A DNA stretch of 64,000 bases from Enoplolaimus lenunculus. Lineage: Eukaryota; Nematoda; Enoplea; Enoplida; Thoracostomopsidae. Under the pieces are notes generated by a model. That model searched no databases. It saw nothing but the letters and a program-made list of their open reading frames with translations, and had not been told where the DNA came from. Of the stretch, positions 37,001-47,976 are shown one piece after another (within the stretch, counting starts at the first letter, position 1; each line of letters starts with the position of its first letter). The position numbers were made by a program, and so were the translations under genes. The stretch lies in contig JASANG010002067.1 in NCBI GenBank assembly GCA_030248215.1, positions 430,631-494,630 of the forward strand, in the 5' to 3' direction.

Positions 37001-40000
37001 ATTTCATTTGGTAAACTTTGTTTCGGATTGGGTTAAGCAACAGCTGTTGTAGGTTTTGGTTTCTGAGTACTCTACAGTTTTGGGGATGCATCCACATGTG
37101 ATCAATTTGAACTGTCTGTATGATATAGTTTATTTCTTGGTCGATCGTTACCAGATGTTTTATTCCTTGGTTTCTGATTTAGCGTCACATGGGTGTATTG
37201 TAGAATTTGGTGGAATTGGACCACCTGTTTTTACTTTGTATTTTTGGTTAACCATTTGAAACTTTTGCTCCACAGCTTAGGGGACGCATTCACATCACCT
37301 TTGAAGTTTTGCGTTGTACTTTAATTATAACCCAGCACCACTGGGGTACTAGGGCATCCCACACTAGGGTAAAACTGTATCCCCCATTGGAATAAAATCG
37401 CACCCCCACGTACACTCCAACATTGGAGTAAAACCGCATCCCCACATAATCCGCCACAGAGGTTACATCCGACCTTCAAACCCCTTGGCGCAAACCGCAC
37501 CCCCACATTCCCCACTGGGATAAAACCACCCCACGTGGCGGTCAGGGGGGGGAAATCGGCATTTTATTTAATAACATCTTTCTGTAAAATGGAAACTAAA
37601 AGATAGAACAAGAACTTTTCTAGTATAGCATGTAGCATGGTATTTAAAATTCAAACTTATTTATAATACCAATTTACCAGCCAATATTTTGTAAACGTAC
37701 ATAATTATGCATTCAGAAATCTTTAAATCGCTCCACTGACGAGGCGTCAGAAACGAAGGAGGTCGCTGAATCTTCGTTTTTGCGAAATTTCACATACGAG
37801 TCAAAACAGAATGACAAAATATTTTCAAGTTGTCCGTTTCCGTATGTTTTTCTCATTTAACTTGAGTCCCAAGCTCGAATCTATGCGTTTATTAGGCGCA
37901 AACTTTTAGCATATGAATTATTTTATAATTTTTACCATTATGTGCATCTTGCAGCGGCCACGCTTGATTATAAACGTTCCGCCAAGTGCAACAACGTTTG
38001 GAGTATAGGCCAACGCTAAAGCATTTTTCATGTCAGTTATAAAATTTTGATGTCCAGTTCGCTTACGTGCCGTCACATGTAATACCTGTAACTTCAAAAT
38101 ATCTTTATTTGTAAATCTAAATTAAATAAATTATAGCACAATTCAAAAGGTATTTTTATGGCCGTAACAGTACTATAAGCATATTCCTAAGCCTAAGCCT
38201 AAGCCTAACCGTAAGAATAACCTTATACCTGACCTTAAGCGTAAGTAAAAATATGCGTAAACCTTGCTTACCTTATGGCAGACCTGTAGAAAAACATTCC
38301 ACCTCTGATCTTTACATTGGCGGAAGTTTTCACAGAGTGTGATATAAACCAATACGAAAATAAGAATAAATTTGCCTATTCGAGTTCAAATACTGTAGTG
38401 ACCCGAATAAGAGGGAGAAACTGATATTTATTTGGCCTCTCCAGAGGGTACCCCCTGTTATTCGGTTACAGACTGTTATTTATTTTCAACCCGCCCTCCT
38501 CCCCTTCGTTACTGACATATCCGGTACTGCAAATATTCGTTGAATGAAATGTTTTTGCCTTACATCAAAAGCTTGAGCGATAATGCAAGGTTATATCCTT
38601 TCAAAACTGAAGTACGTTATAAAGTTTTGAACTCGACTTTATTTGGTCCTGGAGTCATTTATGCGCTACAATAAGGAAGAATTGGCATTTATGGACTCTA
38701 ATTAGGGTTTAGGTACTGTACACAATTATGGACTCTTATTAGGGACACAGAGTCCTATCGATTGGGACTCAAAATGGGGACCGCCCTCTTATTACCACTT
38801 TCTTATTCGGGTCATTACAATCAACGTTGAATTTTTAAATTTCAACTTGTATAGGTACGCTACTTTTATTTGTGCTAAACGTGCTGATGTTCCATAGTTT
38901 ACACCGCCAAAACCGTACCTACGCCGTTAAAAACTGACACACAATTGCATGCAGAAAAGTTTTATTTTCTACATAGAATAACACTGCGAGAAAAATCAAA
39001 TTTACCTGTCCAGGTTTGCCTTCGGAAAGGAATAGATTAGCTAAAATAGCAAAGTGTCCAGTTGTCTCAGTTTTAAGAGTAACGGACGATTCAGTTCCTG
39101 TTGTTTCGACAGTATAATTTCGATACATCTTTACATCTGTTTCTAATCTAGAGTTGACAATCATCTGGAATGTTGGAAATGAAAAACAACCAAAAACTTT
39201 TTAAATTTAATATACGAGTGAGTTCAATTAAATAGTTGTGGTAAAAGCATCAGTTTTAGAACTGCACCATTAAATTAAAAACGTTGGGTCTCTTCTGTAT
39301 CACCCTTAGGTGTTTGATAAATTCGAATCTTTCACAATTCAACTTTGGGCGTGAAACGAAAAATGTCTCGACAACCTATAAGTCAACATTTTCGAAATTT
39401 GACCATTTTGCACAAAATTCAATTAAAAAACCTGTATATTCACTTAAAAACAGAAGGTATATATTGCGAAGGCCCAAATAGCAGATTGGCCTAGGCCAAA
39501 TAGCGATTATAAGATGCTGCAAAACAACAGTAATGTAAAACCAACGCTGATTGGTTTAACGGTACTGTGCTTATTCAAATAACCAAATCTGATTGGTCTG
39601 TATCTTTAATAGCAGTTTATCCTAGGCCAAACTGCTATACCCAAAATAGCAGATTGGCCTAGGCCAATTAATAATTGGCCTGGATAGCACATTGGCCTAC
39701 TACATATATATTATCCATCCAGATGCATTGGAAGCAAAAATTAAAATAAGGTTGCATTATCGCTAACTGGTGATAGAAATGTTTTAATACGAGCATCTCA
39801 TTACAATGGTACACTGTTTCTAACTTAGTAATCGGAAAACATATATAATAACGGCAAGTGTACGCTTTCACCTCATACACAAGCTTAAGCATACACTTAA
39901 GAAAACGTGTAAACCTAAGCCTAATCCTGCACCTAAGTTAAGCCCATCTGAAGAGGCCAAGCCAGCCCTATAATACATACAGGCACGTGGCAACATGGGT

Positions 40001-43000
40001 GTCTGGGGTATCAATCGACACCTTCAAAAATACCAATGCGTCGCTGACACCGCTAAAACGCCATGATACAACTAAACGCTCGCGGAAACTGAAAAGCTTC
40101 GTGTTTAAACGTAAAACTTTTAATACAAAGTTGGCTCGCGTGATCTCAGACCCACCCAAACCAAAATTCTGAAGAACACTCCGTTTTCGGGTTAAGTGCA
40201 GCGCCCATGTTTCACACGTAAATGTTTTACTTCACAATTGCTGCCGACGTTATGCCACGGTCCAGCTGCGGCTCCAATCACAAAAGCATTAGGTAAATCG
40301 CACTGCATTACAATATCATGCAAGGAATATTTCTAAAAGTTATTATATATTATTCAATGTAGAAGACGGGTTAAGGACTTTTGAACTTCAGAAGATAGTC
40401 TGGCAATCCATATGTGCGATCTTATAAATTCAAATGATTCAAATATAATGCTAGAAGACCGTAACCGTTATATATCGACATTTCATAACAAATTTTCCTC
40501 ATTTAAAATGAAAAATGTAAATGAAAGCTTTATTGTTTTCAATTGAAAATGAAATAAGGATCGCGGAAATAAACTTAAATTGACAATTTACAATTCGACA
40601 TGGGTGTGACGTGATGTCGAAAACAAAACATAAAACACGCTATATAGAAACATACCTTATTTTTAAAAGGAACTGGGCACATATACGCGGGCGACCCAAC
40701 TTCAACAATTCTTCGAGAACCACACAAGCCTGCAATAAGAAGCAGTCAGGTATGATTCTGTGCAAAACATGAAATAAACCATTGTGTTGTTTAGAATTTT
40801 CAAAACGCTGAAATACATCGGGGTATAATCTGTTGGCCCCCTAGAAATTTTTCAACCTTTTTAAGTCATCTGAAATCGATACGTGTGTATTAACACTGCG
40901 AACTTAAATTTACTACCGTCACCACTCTGGAGAACGATTTATTAAGTTCGTGGTTACCAAAGCAAGCGGAAACTCTACTCTTCTTACAATAGAAATAGTA
41001 CGGTTGATATCTAAATAACTTAATTAAACTCAGGACCCATGGAAGAAACCAATGCTTCGCTAACTGACACCCCAAAATACTTGTAGTCAACATCATATAA
41101 ACCAACGATTTCATTTTCAACTCGATAAAGTACACAACTATATTGTTATCCCAATTCACACCAAAAATTAGTCAAAAAAGCCACTTAGGCTTTACAAAAT
41201 ATCGTACGCAACGGGCTCCAAATGCTCTTATCTCAAAAATACCATACAGTTATTGGACTCTAAACGTTCACTTCGCGTGCTACTATAACAAACAACTCCT
41301 CAAAATTGATCGCCACTTAGGCTTTACAAAATATCGTACGCAACGGGCTCCAAATTCTCTTATCTCAAAAATACCGTACAGTTATTGGACTCTAAACGTT
41401 CACTTCGCGTGCTACTATAACAAATAACTCCTCTCCGAAAATTCATTAACTCCACAACATGCACACCGCTAAGCCGTTGTAGCCTTGGCTACCATCTCGC
41501 ACTGATCTTCTAAACAACATATTTTGTGGAACCTTTGAAAATTTACACAACTAATATAAAGGAGCGCACCCCACTGATGAATGCGCTCTTGGGAACAGTC
41601 AGTTGGAGAAAACATCTTGCGTGAAGCGTGCGAGAAGCAAGACCCATTTTTGTACGAAGTCATAAGGTAAACTTTTAAATTTGGTATGCCTGCGGCAAAC
41701 ATCGGCGCACCAAATGATGTATATGTCGTAGCCACCGCGCCAGTTTAGCCATATCGCCAATGTGGCTAGCCACAACACCAATTCTCATCACAGTGGTTAG
41801 TGCAGCAGCAGCAGGTGCCTGATTGGTTCATCTATTGTTTAATTCAGAGTTTCTCCTTGCAGCACGTAGTATATCGCGCCACTCAAAAAACACCAAATGC
41901 TCCCAGCAATAAAAATGCGCTACAAAACCATTGACCAATCACTGCTCGATATAAAAACGATTGTTAAGTTTGAAAACCTGCAATGGATTTAACCCGGAAC
42001 AAAAGTGGTAAGCAGGGTGCAACCGGAATTCCGGTTCCGGCATTTTTTCTTCTTCCGGTTCCGGTTCCGGTAAAATTTTACCGGATTTAAAAATTCCGGT
42101 ATTATAATTTGGCCGTTTTCTTAACTTTGCTAATTTTTTAAGAATCTCTTTTGAAAGCCACTTGTACTCCGAATATAAGCCATTGATGGTGGATTTCACT
42201 TCAGTCGATGATGAAAATCTAAAATACAACAAATAAAATAAATAACTATGTTCGACTAAGGTTATTTCACAAATAATAGAGCAAAAAATAAGATTAAAAT
42301 GAAATTTTTGGTGAAATGCATTTTTCACTTTCCGGTTTCGGTTCCGGTTCCGGTAAAATTTTCAAATTCCGGTTCCAGTTCCGGTAAATTGTAATTCCGG
42401 TTGCACCCTGGTGGTAAGGTAGTGACTACATCGACTTGAAACCATTTTCCATATACAACGAATAAAATTTTTTAATATAATGCCAAGTTCAGCATGAGTT
42501 CATTCTTGTGCGAAAACATAATCTATTTTTAAACACAAACTCAATTATTACTAATTTATAAACTTAACTGGTGCTGCTAAGTTAAATGGTGGCTTCGTTA
42601 AATCTGGACAATCTTCTACCTTCACTATAGCATCAGCAAAGGTTTTACGTAAATGCGCTTGTAGTACTGAAAAAACAGTAAATGAAGCAAAGACCATGCT
42701 GTGCAACACACGATATTTACTAAATATCCTGACAGACTGCATAAAACAATGAATTTCAATACCATATAACATAGATTTTAATGATTAAAACAATTAAAAG
42801 ATTACAAAAACCCGGTATTTCGAGTATTAAATTTGCACAAATTACAGAACGCTTTTAGCAGTCACAGAAGTCGAGCAATTAATAACTTCTGAATTATAGC
42901 AATAGATAGGTTAGCTTGTGTAATCACAAATGGCGAGCTGTATCCGAAGAACTTAACAATTTATCATATACATTGTTCAAAAGTAACACCTTTCACTGTA

Positions 43001-43065
43001 CCTTTAGCAAGTTCATTTAAATCAGGCTGATGTAGTTTAAGTTTCTTCACCTCAGTTTGATCCAT
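31003..43065 (-). CDS. C11orf54: C11orf54/PTD012-type ester hydrolase (DUF1907), 8 exons
   Basis: The exons are 43002-43065, 42569-42666, 40656-40729, 40231-40332, 39006-39164, 37936-38085, 31491-31604 and 31003-31200. The product, about 319 residues, is colinear with human C11orf54, a zinc-dependent ester hydrolase of nucleus and cytosol. It starts MDQTEVKKLKLHQPDLNELA, continues with VEDCPDLTKPPF, AILANLFLSEGKPGQ and ARKRTGHQNFIT, and ends with the hallmark GGHYHYDTTPD and WIYRIDQP. The HxH of HYHYD supplies two of the zinc ligands known from the PTD012 structure. Introns are 0.1 to 6.3 kb and repeat-rich. One oddity: exon 2 ends in phase 0 at the only good donor (CCA before GTTAAG), but exon 3, after its AG, needs one extra base to keep GLCGSRRIVEVG in frame. 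This is either a sequence error, an unusual splice or a lesion. All other junctions agree. Confidence 0.9.
31640..31800. repeat. GC-rich minisatellite (forward copy)
   Basis: This is a degenerate ~30-bp unit, GGGGTGCGGTTTTACCCCAG followed by TGGGGNATGTG, repeated several times. The same unit in the opposite orientation lies at 37325-37555 in the same intron. Confidence 0.65.
34466..35092. repeat. pair of ~110-bp diverged direct repeats
   Basis: The copies at 34466-34575 and 34994-35092 share GGATACCACTGG, GGGAATATTTTT, GCCCGAAG and TTTTAGC followed by CATCGGGTC and CCACCACT. They may be two ends or two copies of an old element. Confidence 0.6.
37325..37555. repeat. GC-rich minisatellite (reverse copy)
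   Basis: It carries the same unit as 31640-31800, inverted: repeated GGTAAAACCGCACCCCCAC-type words with CCCCACTGGG. Confidence 0.65.
38186..38210. repeat. (CCTAAG)n tract, cleanest copy
   Basis: About four near-perfect CCTAAG units lie in intron 5 of the hydrolase gene. They follow TTTTATGGCCGTAACAGTAC, which resembles the flank of the tract at 27611. Confidence 0.65.
38395..38819. mobile_element. Tc1/mariner-like MITE, ~425 bp
   Basis: The inverted ends are GTGACCCGAATAAGAGGG at the left and the complement of ATGACCCGAATAAGAAAG at the right, each flanked by TA. There is no coding capacity. A second diverged copy lies at 45676-46030. They share GAGCGATAATGCAAG, ACTTTATTTGG and GGGACTCAAAATGGGGACC. 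Confidence 0.75.
39470..39700. repeat. palindromic TTGGCCTAGGCCAA cluster
   Basis: Three copies of TAGCAGATTGGCC / GGCCAAACTGCTA-type arms are built around the palindrome GGCCTAGGCC, at about 39483, 39612 and 39648, with a fourth half at about 39688. It looks like a small palindrome-ended MITE with internal duplication. Confidence 0.5.
41181..41432. repeat. 132-bp tandem duplication
   Basis: The block starting CCACTTAGGCTTTACAAAAT at 41181 is repeated at 41313 with very few differences. It lies in intron 2 of the hydrolase gene and looks recent. There is no coding meaning. Confidence 0.85.
42013..42410. mobile_element. hAT-type MITE, 398 bp, perfect 8-bp target duplication
   Basis: The ends are CAGGGTGCAACCGGAATTCC and its exact inverse complement. 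Identical 8-mers gtggtaag flank both sides (42005-42012 and 42411-42418). Subterminal GGTTCCGG repeats are present on both sides. The perfect ends suggest a younger insertion than its relatives in the window. Confidence 0.92.
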
Positions 43066-44520
43066 TGTATCGTTATGCAATTAAAAATAAATTGAAGTAA
43101 AAATTTCTTTTATACTTGCTTGAGATATTTTATGAAATCAGATGCGTAGTACGCGGGGGGCAGCTCCCAAAATCTTCAAAAATATCCTCGCTTCGTTCGA
43201 GAGGTTTGTTTCACCGTAATTTACTGCGCCTCACCGTAGGTGGCACAAGTCGAAATTAGCTGCATCGCCCCTGAATCAACTTTTACACTTGTAGTCGATT
43301 TCGAACTTTGAAGTAAAATAATATGCACAGAGTTGAACAGAATGACTTAAAACCTAGCGTAACTATTGTTTACAATTAAATACTTCAGTTTAACGGTAAA
43401 TCTAGTTAAAGTTGCTCCGAATACAGCCTCACCCGTTTTACCTCGGTATGTTATCAATGACTAAATGAATACATTGATAGCATTATATTAAACTAAAAAT
43501 ACTGCGGCGAAATATCTTTACACACCGCATAAAAAACCAACAAGTGCTTTCGAAACAATAATTTCAGTGTATAAAATGTTTTGATGCATACACTAAAGCA
43601 CTAATGACAACGAAGATAGTAGATGCACCACGATAAGCGGTATGCTGCAAGTTAATGTAAAAAGTAGAAGCTATGTCCCAGTGCCGCGTCTTAGGCCCTC
43701 CTACTACAACAAGAGGGACAGGCACCGGAGTCCCCGGCTAATTCGATTCATTATGCGATTTCAAAAACTTGAAAGCCATTGTCGCAATTCATTGTGTTAT
43801 TCAAACTTTGTTTTCGCGCTCGTTAGGTTTCTTTTCCATTATGCAAAGCGTCCCCGCGTATGTGCCCATTATTTTTGGATGTTAACTTGATGCGCCTTTG
43901 GTTTGTACATTCCAAGGGACCTTAATTGCGGGCGAGGCAAGTTTAGGGCAGCCACACCCCATATATTTCCCAGCCAGTTAAAAGAGAAACCGCCGTAGTC
44001 AAATACGCCTCTCTGCTCGCTCGCCACTTTTCACTCACTATTTTACCACGTCCGTAGCCAGCTAACCTTGCTAGGACGGTGCTGAAATTATTTTTGGGAC
44101 TGCACACATGTTTCCGATGACTCGCAAGCGAATTTGAAGCTTTTCAGAAGGGTGGGAAAATTCTACTTGGGAAGATAACCGACCATTGCTGGCTTGACGG
44201 GCCTTAGAATAACGTCCAGACTGGCAAATGTTTATAAATGTTGACGCTCGCCGCGCTCAATTGCCGGCACTATTTACTTTAATATTTTACGTATGCTCTC
44301 TTGAAATGAATTCAATGCCGGTGACAACAAAGGGCTAAGGGTGCGCCATGTGCCTTCCCACATGCGTTCCAACATGTGTTAATATTTTTTTCGCACCGTG
44401 TCCTCACAGGTATTGGAACCCGGACAATCATTGTAACTCCACGAAAATAACGTGGTCACGTGGATTCGTCAATGCGTTGGGGGCCCGTACCCTTAGAGTT
44501 GGGGGCAGCACCCACACATA
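43066..44520. other. upstream flank of C11orf54, no gene recognised
   Basis: There is AT-rich sequence to 43.6 kb and a more GC-rich patch at 43.6-44.5 kb. No promoter element can be named. The short frames here have no recognisable domain. Confidence 0.5.
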
Positions 44521-44544
44521 TAACCTAGCTGCGGCCTTGCTATG

Positions 44545-45440
44545 TTCGCATATGAAGCCGACGGTGACCGGACAGATGGCAACCGCACAAAAGTCCGTCT
44601 GGACAAAAGCCGTCTGGGCAAAAGGCCGACCGGATAAAAGGCCCACCGGAGAAAAGACCATCCGGATAAAAGGCCGTCCAGACAAAAGGACGACCGGACC
44701 TAGACTTCTGGTTTCGGCTCCAAATCACCGATACTCAAAAAAGCAAGCCCGAGACCTGTGAAATACAGTGACTTACCGAGACTCCCATCTCTGTACATAG
44801 AAATTTTAACTATCAAAACTGATAACTGTTGTGTGATCTGCAGTAAAAAATGTTTTCTGGTGATTTTTAGGGGATGAAGAGTTTGTGAATGATCAAAACG
44901 TCAAAACAACCTGCATGATTAGATTTTAGTTATAACATTAAATAAAAAAACAAAAAATGGAAACAAATGCTCGCTATTTTATTGCAAGGTTTATATTGCT
45001 TATTCAAATCGCTCAACCTCCATTTAGCGTGTCGTTGTTCGCCTATGGTTTAATTCAATTTTGCCAGGCAGCCTGTGTACAGGCGGATTGTGTCCAAACG
45101 ACTTTTTTGCGGATAGCCTTTTATCCGGACGGCCTTTTATCCGGACGTCCTTTCGTCCAGGCGACCTTTTGTCCATGCGGCCTTTTGTACCGACAGAATT
45201 TTTTCCGGACGGCCTTTTGTCCAGGCGGCCTTTTGTCCGGACGACTTTTGCCCAGGCGGCCTTTCGTCTGGACGGTCTTTTGTCCAGGCGGGTTTTCGTT
45301 CCGACGGCCTTTTGTCGAGACGGCGTTTTGTCCGACGGCCTTTTGTCTGGACGGTGTTTTGTCCGGACAGTCTTTGGTCCGGCGACCATCTGTCCGGCGG
45401 TCATTTGTCCGGCGGCCTTCAGTATAAGAACCGAAGCCGA
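44545..45440. repeat. foldback-like pair of opposed 16-bp minisatellites
   Basis: At 44575-44700 the unit is GACAAAAGGCCGTCCG. At 45085-45420 it appears in reverse as CCGGACGGCCTTTTGT, in about 20 degenerate copies. The arms are separated by roughly 380 bp of AT-rich sequence. Outer edges also correspond (GACCGGACAGATGG left, CCATCTGTCCGGCG right). Long, apparently open frames in both arms arise because 16 bp cycles through all three frames; they are not genes. Confidence 0.75.
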
Positions 45441-45672
45441 TTGCTGGGTTGCTGTCATTAAAAATTGTCAGGCCAACCTATGGAAAAATTCACGCCATAA
45501 AGTTTAAGTTCTGTTAGGTTTTTCTATGTATATATGTAGGCACACCCACAACCCTAAAAATTCTGTGAACGTGCACCTATCAGGCTATTCTGTCACAACT
45601 GGCATGTAAGCGCCAGGCGGATGGTAAAAATAATGAAAACGGATACCGATCAAAAAACGAAAATAAGCGTAC

Positions 45673-46035
45673 TGTAGTGATCCGAACAAGAGTTGGGCTA
45701 ATATTTATTTGGTCTCTCCAAAAGGTACCCCTTTGTTATGCTCGGTTACGGACAGTTGTTCAATTTTAATCCACGACCATCCATTGAATTGAACATTTAT
45801 TTGTCTTGTAATCAAAGGTTCAGCGATAATGCAAGATCATAAGTAGCTTGGAATGTAAGTACTTTCAAAACTTAAGTATGCTTTAAAGTTTCGAACTCAA
45901 CTTTATTTGGCCCTATTACAGATAATTGATCTTTATGGACTCTAGAGTTTAGTGATTCTATCCACTTACAAACTCTTTTAGGGATACGGACTCCTATTAA
46001 TTGGGACTCAAAATGGGGACCACCCTTATCCGGGT
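45673..46035. mobile_element. second copy of the TA-flanked MITE, right end lost
   Basis: It starts TGTAGTGATCCGAACAAGAG, parallel to 38393, and runs to GGACTCAAAATGGGGACCAC. It then merges with a degenerate hAT-type piece (CCGGGTGCACCAGG), so its right terminus is missing or overwritten. Confidence 0.65.
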
Positions 46036-46400
46036 GCACCAGGAGTTCCGGTAGGGCAATCCAGTATTTTTCACTATCCAGTTCTGGTAATAAATCCAGT
46101 ATTTTCACCGGAATGTTCCGGTATATATTTTCGGTATTGAAAATTTTTCTCATTTGAAAATTTAAGAAAAAATGGCATATTATTAACTTATATATATTTA
46201 TCTAAAATTGTCCCAGTGTATTGCTAAAATTTTCAATTTGAGCCATATTCCATATCATATCTTTCCACCTACTGAATTTGTTTCAGGATTTTGGCATTCT
46301 ATTAAATGGTGTGTTTGCAGCATTAAAAGCGATAAAAATAATTTTTTCGGTAACTAGTATATATTTTTTAAAATTTAAACACAAATAGCGAATTGCCCTA
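46030..46400. mobile_element. degenerate hAT-type MITE fragment
   Basis: CGGGTGCACCAGGAGTTCCGG resembles the family start. Interior words CAGGATTTTGGCAT and TTAAAAGCGATAAAA match 29779-30139. The right end is not recognisable. Confidence 0.55.
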
Positions 46401-47976
46401 ATTTTTTAAGAATTAAGACAAATTTCATTTCTAATGGTCCATGTTACCTTTAGGGCGGTCCCAATTTCCTTGCTATATCCGCATTTGAAGCCAATTGCTA
46501 GCAACATATAACCGGTTGGCCTTCCAACGTGAAACAGACTTCGCAATTTTGAAAAAATTGTTTTAACATAACAGCTTAACACCGTTCATTACAAAACCTA
46601 GTTGCTTTACCTCCGGCTACGGTTTTCACCCGCCCTGTAAAAATCACTTAACATATTACTTTAGTTTAACTTTTAAATATTAGTGTCCTAAACGTTGAGC
46701 AAAACTTTGCTGAAATAATGTAAAAAGTAAAACTACTGCTGTCATTTGCCGATTAAATAATCAAAACTAAGAATTGTGCCAAGCCCTATAGTAAAGTTAC
46801 TTTACTTTAAACATTTTTAGTGAGCGGTGGTAACCTGGACCGCAGTATACCGGTTTGAAATGCATGGCTACAATCAACTAACTATTGCACTCAACAGAAC
46901 TGGACAGTAATTTTAATAAATTCACAATAAAAATACAAGTAGAATCACAGAATCGCGAACGTATATAAGAACCGCTAACCCTTAACTAATAACGTTACAT
47001 TACTGCAATTTCAATTGACAAACATGAATCCATTCTTATGGGAAACAATACAACCGCCAGTAACATTAAATTTAACGAAACATCGGACAGAGTATATTAT
47101 TAAACTTTGAACATCACAGAACTAGTACACTGGATAACGCAGCTACCACTAACACCCTGGTAGAAACAAAAGCATGATTAATTTTACTTTTCATTGAAAT
47201 AATCATTTTAATACTTAGAATTCGTCAGGTTAGGCATTTTTCGATAAATACACAAATTCCCTGATAATGCCATAAAACCAGCGTATAATTATTTTGTTAT
47301 TATATCATAATGACAACGAACAACAATTAGTTACAATCAATAATTACATATTGAATGCAGAGTGCTCAGAGTGAATCTAGCCAGTCTACTTTTGTTAAAT
47401 AATACTACTTTCACAACACAACAGTAAACTCAAACACAAAACGGAATTATAGCAACACTTAAATAATATTAATAGCTCTTTGCCTATGTTATATTGAACT
47501 AAGCAGTGTGCGTTAAATAACGTCTACAAAAAATCTTCTAGCCAACAACTGCCCTAAATGTAAAGATAACTCTTAAAGTGAACTGTACAAATAACATGAG
47601 AAAACGACAGCACATTCATTTCAATCTACTAATAAACTATCTATTTGTCGACGCTGTAACATTTTCATATCGCAAAAGAAACAGAATACTGAATTGCAGA
47701 TTGCAATGTTATGACCACGGATGTGGACAAATTATTTCAAAATATACGACACACCATGGAAAACAACGCTACCCCAAACAAATTTAACGATATTGACTTA
47801 TGCTATACAGTCTTCATTTAAACATACCGAATGTAGTAATACCTACTTTGTGATAGCGCCTAATACAAACTGAATATATGTCTGTCAAGTACCTGGGAAC
47901 ATATAATATATAAGAATTATAAGTGTAAATAAAAACTGTATCACATAATATACACATCATTTAAATATTAAATCGA
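46401..47976. other. intergenic, nothing recognised
   Basis: This is AT-rich sequence between the repeat cluster and the 3' end of the V-ATPase gene. I see no gene or structured repeat. Confidence 0.6.

Larger units (their letters stand above)
31605..37935 (-). other. C11orf54 intron 6 (6.3 kb), repeats only
   Basis: This intron holds two opposed minisatellite patches at its ends and an exact 25-bp direct repeat (ACGATATATATCATGCGTAA plus CGTCT) at 32131 and 32218. A related pair lies at about 32655 and 32848 (GTCATGC, then GATGCATCC). Two diverged copies of a ~110-bp block lie at 34466-34575 and 34994-35092. No coding sequence is recognised. Confidence 0.55.

Noticed and set aside
38186-38210. 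CCTAAG tract as proof of a nematode or of telomere healing
   Set aside because: The tracts are short and degenerate and share flanks with other copies, so they fit a dispersed repeat better.
41469-41781. Minus-strand frames with a plausible amino-acid mix
   Set aside because: I cannot place them in any family, no splice context fits, and they lie in an intron beside a tandem duplication.
44348-45507. Several long overlapping open frames on both strands with SGRPF/CPDGLL-type repeats
   Set aside because: They come from the 16-bp minisatellite, which stays open in all frames; there is no gene signature.
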